From the NCBI GenBank assembly GCA_027946555.1, contig JAPEVC010000388.1, positions 1 through 19,131 of the forward strand: a stretch of DNA of 19,131 nt, given 5' to 3'. Both the position numbers and the translations under genes were made by a program. Of this stretch, positions 1 through 8,865 are shown one piece after another (the stretch's first letter is position 1; every line of letters begins with the position of its first letter). Source of the DNA: Gnomoniopsis sp. IMI 355080. Lineage: Eukaryota > Ascomycota > Sordariomycetes > Diaporthales > Gnomoniaceae. The notes under the pieces were generated by a model. It ran no database searches. It was not told the DNA's origin and saw only the letters and a program-made list of their open reading frames with translations.

Positions 1-356
1 CTGTGGGGGGCGGGGGGAGCGGTTAGCTTGGCGGCTAGGGTAGGTGTAGGTAGGTGGGATGGCGGAGGTTGATAGACCTCCGTGTGCCTTGATAAGGACA
101 ATAGAGAGAGAGAGAGAGACAGAGAGACAGAGATAAGAGTGACCGACGGGCGTCGGGAACCGAAATGTCTGGTTTGGGAAAAGCAACGTACCTCGGAAGC
201 GGGCACGTCAGCAATGCCATGCTCGAGCTCCTTGCGGACCTTTGCAGCAATGGAGCGGGAGTTGAGGAGTTGGCTGTTGCGCGGGGCGGCGACGGTGCTT
301 CCCAGGGAGCGGGTGAGGTTGGCGATTTGGCGAGGGAGGGGTGTCACGCGGGTCAT
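1..356 (-). CDS. Partial gene, first exon of an unrecognised protein
   Basis: The first coding exon runs from an ATG at 356-354 (A at -3) down to 192 and encodes 55 residues in phase 0. It is followed by a clean GTACGT donor at 191. The intron holds a GA/CT microsatellite, a perfect GCTAAC branch site (22-27) and a CCCACAG acceptor that ends at base 1, so all later exons lie outside the window. The encoded start, MTRVTPLPRQIANLTRSLGS, continues with RNSQLLNSRSIAAKVRKELE. It is basic (many Arg/Lys), has almost no acidic residues in the first 40, and could be a mitochondrial presequence or a basic helical protein. I do not recognise the family. Codons are mostly C/G-ending, as in the other genes here. 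The call rests on start context, codon bias and three consistent splice signals; function is unknown. Confidence 0.6.
   Translation of the reverse strand, partial: MTRVTPLPRQIANLTRSLGSTVAAPRNSQLLNSRSIAAKVRKELEHGIADVPASEVRCFSQTRHFGSRRPSVTLISVSLSLSLSLLSLSRHTEVYQPPPSHLPTPTLAAKLTAPPAPH
103..134. repeat. GA/CT microsatellite in an intron
   Basis: A run of GA dinucleotides with two GACA interruptions. It lies inside the predicted first intron of the left-edge minus-strand gene, where it reads as a CT tract. Confidence 0.85.
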
Positions 357-1564
357 GATAGGCGATATGGATCAAGAAACAGGGGCTGACCAAGCCGAAT
401 GTATAGACTCTTGGAGAGATGGATTTGGATTGGGAATAATGGGACAGCAAGCAATGTCAAATGGCGCAAGGACGATTGGAGATGATGGAATAGAAAGAAG
501 TTTGGGACTGATTCCCGGGAGGATTGGGGGTTTGGTTTATCTAAGGGGGTGAGCGGAGACGATTGTCGGATGTCCGTTGTGCGGTAAGCTGGTAAGCTGT
601 AGCTGTGCAAGTGGTTCGATGGGGATGCGCAGATGGTGCGGGCAGGTCAGAAAGGAAAAAGGGAGGTGTGGAAGAGGCCTATGATAGAGCAGAGGAAGGT
701 GGTATTTGAACTCCTGGTTGACTTCTTTGTCTGACCCCAGATGCATGCTGGTATCTACCTAGATACATGGATAGTTATCTATTCCTCAGCCATGCAAGCC
801 TCTCATCAGCTGCGTGTGGCTTTCGTATTGTGTCTTGGTAGATCGACAGGAGAAAGGTACAAGCACCACATGGGTTGATTAGAGTTGGGGAACAGGTACC
901 GTACGTGTCGTGTTGTTGTACGTACAGTCCGTACACCAGTGCGTCGCTATACTTCCATCTTACTAGGCAAAGCATAGTAGGCTCATGCCAAATTATATCA
1001 CCAGAGATGTACTCGTGGCTGGTACTGACTCACATACATGCTAGGGATGGTTCCTCAACAACAACAAACATCAGTGGTATGTGTTGAGGATTCGATGGCG
1101 GTCAACCAAAAGAGAGCCCAGTAGTCTCCACCACAACAGCGGGACACTAGTGGCAGGTACCCCAATCCCCGGGTGCCCGGGGAAGCTGCTTGCTGTTTCC
1201 GGTCTAGCCTTACTTTTCCCGAGCCAGGCGGGCCAGGCTGCCAGGGCAGCAGGGCAGCAGGGCAGCAGGGCAGCAGGGCTGTCAAATATGGGGGATCCCG
1301 TCGTTGGGGCGGGCCCACCCGCCTAGCAAGCCCCGATGTGCTCACAAATGACAAGACAAGCCTTTATTAGACCTTGCTGCGGCCAGTGCGGCTGGTATCA
1401 CGAACAATTGTGAGTTACTTGATTGGCGGCATCTTGCACTTAGAAGGCGTCTGTCCTTTTCCACTATATTCCCCTAGTCTAGCTGCCTCAAGGACCCGCA
1501 TGAGGATTCTCGTAACTCCATACATAGTACTGTACATCCCAATCATCGTATCTGTTCATCATAA
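357..1564. other. Intergenic region between two minus-strand genes
   Basis: No supportable gene. The part next to 356 is the probable promoter and leader of the left-edge gene: on the minus strand it is pyrimidine-rich, with CCAAT-like sequence (about 465-480) and a weak TATACA at about 400-405. The middle holds GTAC-rich sequence (about 895-945) and an 8-base tandem repeat (1244-1279). The right end is the 3' flank of the small gene ending at 1565. Open frames here lack plausible composition or start codons. Confidence 0.6.
1244..1279. repeat. 8-bp tandem repeat, GGGCAGCA x4
   Basis: Four perfect consecutive copies of GGGCAGCA (1244-1275) followed by a partial copy. The unit length is not a multiple of three, which argues against selection as protein repeat. 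It sits in the 3' flank of the small minus-strand gene. Confidence 0.9.
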
Positions 1565-1879
1565 TCACTTGCGACCACCAGCGCGTTCCCATTCCTGCTC
1601 CCAGGTTTTGAGCTTGGTCTTCGTCTTACTCTCCCGTTCCGCCTCGCTCGTCAAATGGCTCGGGTTGGACGTGAATTTAAGCCTCTCGGTGGCCGTGGGA
1701 TGCTCTGACATGTATCTTGTAAAAGGTATCGACGTTCCTGAGCATCTCCTGTTTTTTTTTCCTTCGCATGAGCACATATATCATATGCCGAAGTCATCGG
1801 TCAGCCTTCGGGACAATAGTGCTCACCTAGCTTCTGCATCCTCTGTCAATACCGCTGACGGCGTGCTGCTGCGAGGCAT
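1565..1879 (-). CDS. Small two-exon gene, 78-aa charged protein of unknown function
   Basis: Exon 1 runs from the ATG at 1879 to 1827 (53 nt, MPRSSTPSAVLTEDAEA). The intron is 1826-1749 (78 nt) with a GTGAGC donor, a GCTGAC branch-like site and a CAG acceptor after an A-rich tract. Exon 2 runs from 1748 to the TGA at 1567-1565. Splicing restores one frame and gives 78 residues. The C-terminal half is strongly charged (ERLKFTSNPSHLTSEAERES, then KLKTWEQEWERAGGRK at the end) and looks like a soluble amphipathic helix with Trp residues. The start has A at -3, and a TATATAA box lies about 104 bases upstream. There is no signal peptide, membrane segment or recognised domain. The opposite strand is also open over 1374-1886 but from a non-ATG start. 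I do not recognise the family; the existence of the gene is well supported, its function is not. Confidence 0.62.
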
Positions 1880-1982
1880 GATATAATATACAACAGCTGT
1901 GGCTGGATCTGTGATGAATGTTTGCTTGGCTCTGCTTCGAATGCACTACATTTCCTCTCGAGGCTGATGATCGTGCCTCAGG

Positions 1983-1989
1983 TTATATA
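1983..1989 (-). promoter_or_regulatory. TATA box of the small minus-strand gene
   Basis: On the minus strand the sequence reads GGGTATATAACC, a near-ideal TATA element, about 104 bases upstream of the ATG at 1879. No other TATA element of this quality lies nearby. Confidence 0.5.
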
Positions 1990-2781
1990 CCCCAGAGCCA
2001 TCGCTATCAAAGGCCCTTCTCCAAGGCGCACGAGAGCACCACCGCCTCTTTCGATACAGAACGTCAAGCACAGGCGCGGTGTGAGTATTGCCCATCGTGA
2101 AGAATCGCTCACAACTTGGCCGCAAGGAGGCACACAGACGAGCATCGAATTGTTCACGGTATACTTCTATACCCCTCTGGTATCTTCATGCAGAGGTCTG
2201 TTTCACCGCCCGAACGCTTCGAAAGCGATTGGGTGCTGATTTTGGCACTTTTGCGCATTGTGGGTGGGTGCTGCTGGCGCAGACTCGACAGGAACCACCA
2301 ACGTGCAGTAGAGGACCCTCGCTTATGGATCGGAGATCGAGACACACCAATTTGGAGATCCATTGTGCCCAGTTGGTAATGTCGAATAACCTTGTTTTTG
2401 GTCGGCCTTTTTTGGTTTTGGTGACCGCCATTGTGCTCATAGAGGACTCATGGCACGACGGTCATCATCACACGCACTGCCTTACAAATAGTCGACGACC
2501 GCCTCAACGGATGCTGTAGGTAATGCGCCATATAATTGATAGCACAACGTTACAACATCGACCGAAGGCACGCATTAAGTCCAAGCCGGGGCGCCTACGG
2601 GTGGAGAGCACCAGTGTGCTGGCAACAAGGAATGTCCTCAGTACTGACATCTTGCATTGGACCGCACAAAGTTGAAAAGACTTGGAGAGTGGTTACCAAC
2701 ACTCTGCGTACACAGAGCATGGATGGCTTTACTCAACACCGCTGCGATGGTAGTAGAGGCTACACAGCCAACCTATGTATG

Positions 2782-2791
2782 TACCTAGGTA
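2782..2791. repeat. TACCTAGGTA palindrome
   Basis: A perfect 10-base palindrome followed by ATTAGGTAGGTATG. Related TAGGTA/TACCTA words recur in other intergenic parts of this window, for example TAGGTACCTA at 15029-15038. Confidence 0.6.
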
Positions 2792-4784
2792 ATTAGGTAG
2801 GTATGTTACCATGCTCTGCGAGGGGAATAAAAACCAAGAAAGCAGCCCCCCTCCTTCCAATCCTCCTCTGCTGGAGAGAGCGTGAGGGGTGCGAGGTTGT
2901 CGAGGACATTCTCTTGTGAGCTTTCGTTGCATTATTATCCAGCTTATCAAACGATTCAAAAACGCTGTTGCTCCCAGCCAAATCGAGGCCAGCGTCATGC
3001 AACGATCCAAGCGACCTGGCTCTGCCCTTCGTGCAGCTCTTTGCGTGCAGCTGTAGAACGAATCCCACCGAACCATCTTGGTAATGATCGGCTATTCTTG
3101 TGCAGCAGACCTGCCATTGGACGATACACAGCCCCCATTCCCAAAAGTTGCTGGATATCTTGGGCGTATCTTCCAAAATGGGCATTGGTCGCGTCCAAAG
3201 TCCACCTCATGATGCATAACGGCGGTGAACAGTTTCGCTGCCAACGAAACTATGCAGCAGTTCTGCTCTTTGCCATATCGTGCAGTTGGTGTGATGGTTC
3301 GACTCCAAAACGGGAAGGATATGTACAGGCTGTGGTGAATCTGGCCGAGGACTATGCAGGATGGGCCAGGACAGATCGTCGCTCAGCACTGAGCGCATCA
3401 GCACTAGCAGCCAGATCGAGAAGGCTCCCCAGGACTCGTTCACGAAATCGAAGGACGGGAAACCTTCCCATTACTGAGGAATGGTCACATATTTCAATGG
3501 GTCCGCAAATCGATGTCAGTACAGAGGCGGAGCCGGCTTTGTGTCCGTAATTCCTTGCGGAAGCCACAGAAAAGACTTCTTGACGCAGCATCCGATGCTA
3601 TGAGGTGTGTTAGAAAGGCTTTCGAGATAGTCTGCAGCAGATGTTAAGAGCACCGCACCGCAATCTTTTTGGGTCAAGTCGAAAGGAGTCGGCCCCCAAG
3701 CGGTCCGGCGGTGCTCGGATCCGGGGGCAAGTGAGCCAAGCGTACCCGACAATACGGCTGGGCCGGGCTTCAATTGTTAGGCTGCCAGGCCAGCCGGGCT
3801 AGCGGCGTTTCAGGAGAGTGAGACCAGAAACCCAATTGGGGGGCCCGTGTCTTGGTAGCCGGGTGGGTGGCCGTTAAAATGTTGACAGTAATGAAACATA
3901 CATGCATCTGTCGCAAGTGGACGCAGGTCATGCCATGCAGGACAGGTGAAGCCAAGAAGTCCAGCAAGTGAAATTGAGTTTGTGGTCCGTGTCACGAAGG
4001 ACAGAATGCTGTACACGAGCGGACGACATGCTGCGCAATTCCATCGATCTCGTGTAAGATGGCACGGAGAATATAATGTGCATGTTCATTACGCACAAGA
4101 GGTGGTCCGTGGCTCGTTTGCGAGAGCAGAGGGCTGTGTCTTGAGTAAGAGTCATGTGTCTGGCCCGAAAATAGCAGATTACACCTGCGTAGATACCAAG
4201 GTAAGCCAGCTCGCCCTTGCAGAGAACGACATCAATAAATGTGACAGCGCGGATAGCAGCACCGCGGTTAATGTACGGCGGGCCGAGAAGAAATTGATTC
4301 CACTAAGCAACAGTCGGCTATTTTAGTATGTGCAGGACAAAGGACAGATTGATAGTTGAAACGGCCTCCCCGGCGGGAAGGCTAAAGAGGCTAAAAACAA
4401 GGCCGGCTCCAGGGGTTCGCAATAAGCGTTGTGCCAAGACATTTTGCTCAGGTCCCTGTGATGTGAGAGAGCACGGCACACCTTACACGCCAATACACAC
4501 CATAGTTACAAGAGGTCTGAGTGGTGCCGTGGCTGCAAGCTGAGAGCGAGTCTGCGAGTATGTGGCGTCTAGCCGACTAAAACAAGCTGCGGTACCTGCA
4601 GATGGAAATTTGAATTTCTACGTACTTTAGGCAGTCTTATAGTTTAGGTGGTGTCTGGTATTGTGGTCGGCTGTCTGCAGGTGGGAAAACAAACTGGAGC
4701 AATTCCATAGTTCGTCCGTCCCTTTCCTTCCCTGATCACTGGTCAGAGCGGACGAGATGGACAACCTTATTATTAGCTCACACA

Positions 4785-4820
4785 TTCTCTCTCCCCCTCT
4801 CTCTTTCTCAATCTCTCTTA
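4785..4820. repeat. CT-rich low-complexity tract
   Basis: A run of CT dinucleotides broken by CCCC and TTT (ctctctccccctctctcttt). Such pyrimidine tracts are common in promoters of filamentous fungi; this one lies about 0.8 kb upstream of the DUF3405 start. Confidence 0.7.
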
Positions 4821-5595
4821 CCTAAATTCTTTTGATTCTTTTCTTAAGCTAGTGCTGCATGAGGTCAGCTCATCAGTCAGTTTTCAAGGCTGTCATTAAT
4901 TCCATCATGCCCTTCCTTGCTTGATGGCTTGTCTCTCATTTCTTTAGTTGGACTTTTGACAGTTTAAATTCAGTAGAAACCTCCACTTCCAAACCTGAAG
5001 GTCGTTCATCATTCTGGAACAGACGCGGGGCCTGCATCCTTCCTGGCGCACTCCAGGTATATGCCACTCCTAGTATAAGGAAGCCCGGCCTGTTTTTGCC
5101 GTCGTGGCGAAGCAACTCTGGCACACTTCCCAGCGTCCCACCCGCAATATCTCCGCCCGACTGCAACCCGCCGGACCTGGATTGCCAACCTATGCTTGCG
5201 CAATCGCAGACGTACTACGTCGCTCGTTTTCCATATAGTAGCACATCCTACTTTATTTTCACAGTCAAACCTTGAACTCACCACGGACCTACTATCCTCG
5301 ACCTCAACTCCTACTGTCGCACCCTCCATTACAACACTTGGCCGTATCTCGTCGCACCAACATCGTCACGAATACCGGACCCGCAAAAGAACAAGGAGGG
5401 ACCGCGCTGCAAACCCCAAGAAATAGGCAACGATTGCCACTCACCCAATTTATCACAACCCCATACCTGCCACCGCGAATTACCTGGCTTTTTCACAGTG
5501 TCCTCTGTTCCCACATCACCACGGAGATGCTTTGCGCTCGTCACCCTCGCTGAACAACCCATCATCAGGCGTCGTCCACAGGCCTATTGACGACC

Positions 5596-8010
5596 ATGCG
5601 GGAGGACAAAAAGATAGCACTGCCCACCATCTTTCCCGATCCTGCTCAAGACAGCAAAGCTAGGGTCCGCGCTGCCTCCGTCACCATGCTCAGGCAATCT
5701 CGCCGCCTCCTCTGGAGGTCCAGGAGCCTCATCTACTCTGCCTTGGCCAGCATGTTCGTCTGCTCTCTGCTGCTGAGCGCCTCCTCTGGTGGCGGCTACC
5801 GTGTCATTCCTTGGACGTCCGACATGAGCGATACCTTCTCGTATGTTGACTACAGCGGGGGATTGCTGAGGCCCCCAAAAGGCAAAGGGAAGCCTAAGTC
5901 GAAGGATTACAACGACAACCTCGCCAGGTGGCAGTTCTCCAAGGAGTGGAATGAAACTGGATTGTGAGTTGTTGAAAGGAATTGCTTTCCTCCCTTGATG
6001 GCGGATCGGCGCTTCTAACAAAGCTGGCTTTATGACAGACTGCCCGGCGCTGACGCTATATACGGCAACACCCTTTCCACTTTAACCAACAAAGACAAGC
6101 TCCTACCCGAAACCCAATCGAAACTCACGCTTTCCAACGAATCTACAGCTTTTGAGACAGAAGAGAAGCCATACTATTTTAATCCGTATCCTGATTATGA
6201 TAGCGAAGACTGGAAGGAGCAACACCGAGCCGACTTTGTACCATGCGATGGGCCCGCCGGCCGTGAGCACAGAGAAATACAAGTGTTCAAAGGGCGACCC
6301 GAGCGATTCCCCGCCCCAAGTTTCGGGAGCTACGAGTTATTTGGCATCGACCCCAACTTGTGCTACGAAAGAGACACGAGATTGGGCCAATATGGACTGC
6401 AATATCAATGGGAAGCCGAGGGAAAGAAGCTGGACTGGACCCAAGTCGGATGGGGCAAGCTGCAGCAAGAGTGTGCTGACAAAAACAAGGCTCGGTTTCA
6501 GAAGTCGGCCAAATCCACCGATGGCGACCGATACGAAGCTGCAATGAGCGCGTCTGGGGGTGGAGCCCGTGAGGAGGAACTTAAAAGGCAGAAACAGGCG
6601 TCAATGAGCAAACGTGCTCTCCCACAGGCCCCATCCTCTGGCTCTGCAAGTTACGGCCTGCCAAACATCCGTCCCCAAAACCCTGCAGAATACAGGACAG
6701 CTGTACTACTCCGGTCCTACACAGGACGCCAATACACCGACAACGAGAAACAGGTCATCCGAGCGATGATTACGGAGCTTTCGTTGCGCACGGGTGGCAA
6801 ATATCAGGTCTATCTGCTTGTCCAGGTCAAGGATAATCTTGAGGATCTTGCCCTGTGGGACAAAGCGACGTACGACTACGTGCTACAAAGTCAGGTGCCC
6901 AAGGAATTCCATGACATGGCCATTCTCTGGGGTAGCTACGAGGTGGAAGAGATGTATCCTCTCCTTAACAAAGGAGATGCAGCGACGGTCCACAACGCCC
7001 AGTGGTTGTCCGTGCAGAAGTTCATGCGGGAGCATACGGAGTTCGACTATGTTTGGAACTGGGAGATGGATTCTCGCGTATTGGGCCACCATTATGACAT
7101 GCTGACCAAGTTCGAGGAATTTGCGAAGAAGCAACCGAGAAAGGGCATGTGGGAGCGGAATGAGCGCTACTACATACCCGAGCTCCACGGTGATTATGAC
7201 ACCACGTTCCGAAAGATGGTGGAGAAGGTTTCCGGCAAGAATTCAATTTGGGGTCCAACCGACTTGCCCTTTATCAAACCCGTTGGTCCCAAGCCGCCTG
7301 TGTCCTCGCCAAGCATGGACAACTACGAATGGGGAGTGGGCGAGGAGGCCGATCTCATCACTCTATCTCCGATGTTCGACCCAGTCGACAGCAACTGGAT
7401 TCTGAGGGACCAAGTGTGGCAATATAATGACACCAATCATAACTCGACAGATCTGCCTCGACGCACCACGATCGTCACTCAGTCTCGACTGTCGCGGCGT
7501 CTCGTGGAGGCAATGCATGACGAAAATGTCAAGGGCAATCACGTAGGCTCGGAGATGGCTGGTAATACCGTTGCTCTCCTCCACGGCCTCAAGGCAATTT
7601 TCGCGCCCATGCCAGTCTTCATGGACCGCCCATTTCCAGCACAGAGTCTGCAGAAATGGTTCAACCCGGGACCAAACGGCGTGGCCGGTGGCCCTGGCAG
7701 TGCCGCGGGCTGGGGCCTCGAGCATCGTCACCAGGGCACCTCGTGGTACTTCCGAGCAGTGCCGCCTCAGCGAATGTACAACAACTGGCTGGGATATGTC
7801 GATGCAGGTATTGGCGGGAAACCATGGGAGAAGGAGCATGGGCGCCCGTGTTTGCAGGCTATGCTCTTACACCCAATCAAGGATGTCATGCCTACCTGGC
7901 CTGGATACACGAGTACGTCGGATTTGCCCTATAACTGGTGGGACGATTTCCGGCCAGACGAGGAGAAGGCGAAGGATTCTCAGGGTGGACAGTCGAAGAA
8001 CGCATCCTGA
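5596..8010 (+). CDS. DUF3405 family membrane-anchored protein
   Basis: Two exons: 5596-5963 and 6039-8010. The 75-nt intron has a GTGAGT donor, a TCTAAC branch site and a GACAG acceptor, and interrupts a Leu codon; splicing gives 779 residues. The N-terminus is basic (about residues 21-44) and is followed by a hydrophobic stretch at about 45-63 (SLIYSALASMFVCSLLLSA), a type II signal anchor that suggests a Golgi/ER-lumenal domain. A low-complexity stem region follows. The conserved domain covers about residues 340-770, from RTAVLLRSYTGRQYTDNE to LHPIKD near the end, with the family hallmarks VWNWEMDSRVLGHHYDML (about 461-478) and KKQPRKGMWERNERYYIP. DUF3405 (Pfam) is largely fungal and uncharacterised. 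The acidic WEMD core and the anchor resemble glycosyltransferases, which is inference only. The ATG at 5596 has A at -3 (GACCATG); an internal Met at residue 31 is a possible alternative start. Confidence 0.92.
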
Positions 8011-8865
8011 AGCACTGGAAGAACATGGTTTTCACCAGTGAAGGTGATACCAGGATGATTCAGCCAGACGGTGATTAGTCGTAGGCTTCTACGCGGAGAT
8101 CGATCGATTATATGGAGTCAAAGCTACGTTGCAGGATGGGTAAACTAAACGGATGGGTACCTTGAGTACACCCACAACGGGTTTCCAGTCTTGGCCACGG
8201 CCAGACTTGTACACATTGATTTGGGCTTTTGTTGGCATACTGAAAGGACGCAAGGTTGTTCTTCACATAAGCGAGGCGTTTGGAATGGACTGAAGTTTCA
8301 GGGCGATCAACGAAAGACTGTAAGCACAGCTACTCATCGAGTATTGCTACGGGCGTAGCTGGAAGCTTCTCACATATGGATAAACAGTACCTTGCTTAGA
8401 ATTCATGCCTACATTGAACAATCCCTGATTCTTACGACATGTGAGCCAAGGCTGCGTATCTTGCATCCATGGCTGGGTCTTACAATTGGGTGGTCGAACA
8501 GGACCTTCTTTAATGTCTTGCAGAGCCCGTTCAGCACCGACTGCCCGCTGGATGTATTCCCACATTTAGGGCTAAACGTAAGCCAGTTGCTACCTACCTG
8601 TGTACTTTTAACACACTGCAAGAACACAATTTAGCTTTCCAAAAATAGCGGTCTTAGCAGACAACAAGGCAGTCTCTTTGTGCGCTGTTCACCCAGCCAT
8701 TTCCGGACGAGGACAAGCAAAATGCTTTGGAATATCACTCGAGCTCGGCTCTGGCAACGTCTTTGTCCATATATATACCTGATGCACGGAAAACTGTGTC
8801 AGCCACTATCCATTCTTAACAGAAGTCTCGGGGAAAAAAAATCGGACACGGGCACCGAGTTCACG
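8011..8865. other. Intergenic: DUF3405 3' flank and kinase-like promoter
   Basis: No gene supported. The first few hundred bases are the probable 3' UTR of the DUF3405 gene. The remainder is the promoter and leader of the kinase-like gene, including a TATATATA box at 8770-8777. Open frames on both strands at 8347-8634 have no recognisable similarity. Confidence 0.6.
8770..8777 (+). promoter_or_regulatory. TATA box of the kinase-like gene
   Basis: CATATATATACC lies about 89 bases upstream of the ATG at 8866. Its position favours that ATG over in-frame start codons further upstream in the same open frame, which would lie before or on top of the TATA box. Confidence 0.5.

Larger units (their letters stand above)
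1880..5595. other. 3.7 kb region without a supportable gene
   Basis: The left end holds the promoter of the small minus-strand gene. The middle contains several overlapping open frames on both strands (for example 2882-3550 plus, 2793-3185 and 2995-3210 minus, 3946-4326 plus) with no recognisable domain, no strong codon bias and often no ATG. A TACCTAGGTA palindrome lies at 2782-2791. A GC-rich block at about 3680-3850 is followed by a moderately AT-rich stretch. The last 400-800 bases are pyrimidine-rich and rich in CAC/ACC, which fits the promoter and leader of the DUF3405 gene. A fast-evolving or multi-intron gene, or a decayed one, cannot be excluded around 2.8-3.6 kb. Confidence 0.55.

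Noticed and set aside
82..552. 156-codon plus-strand open frame
   Set aside because: It crosses a GA microsatellite, which gives an Arg/Glu run, and lies antisense to the left-edge exon and its promoter.
605..635. tRNA B-box-like GTGGTTCGATGG
   Set aside because: No matching A box, acceptor stem or cloverleaf could be formed around it.
1374..1886. 170-codon plus-strand open frame
   Set aside because: It starts at a non-ATG codon, has no domain, and lies antisense to the small spliced gene at 1565-1879, which has better start, splice and TATA signals.
2882..3550. 222-codon plus-strand open frame
   Set aside because: It begins at GTG, has no recognisable domain and has mixed low-bias codons; kept only as an uncertain region.
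5009..5329. 106-codon minus-strand open frame upstream of the DUF3405 gene
   Set aside because: It lies antisense to the probable promoter and leader, with no domain and no supporting start or splice context.
8680..8865. N-terminal extension of the kinase-like protein from an upstream in-frame start
   Set aside because: The TATATATA box at 8770-8777 lies inside this extension, so the transcript probably starts after it; the ATG at 8866 has A at -3.
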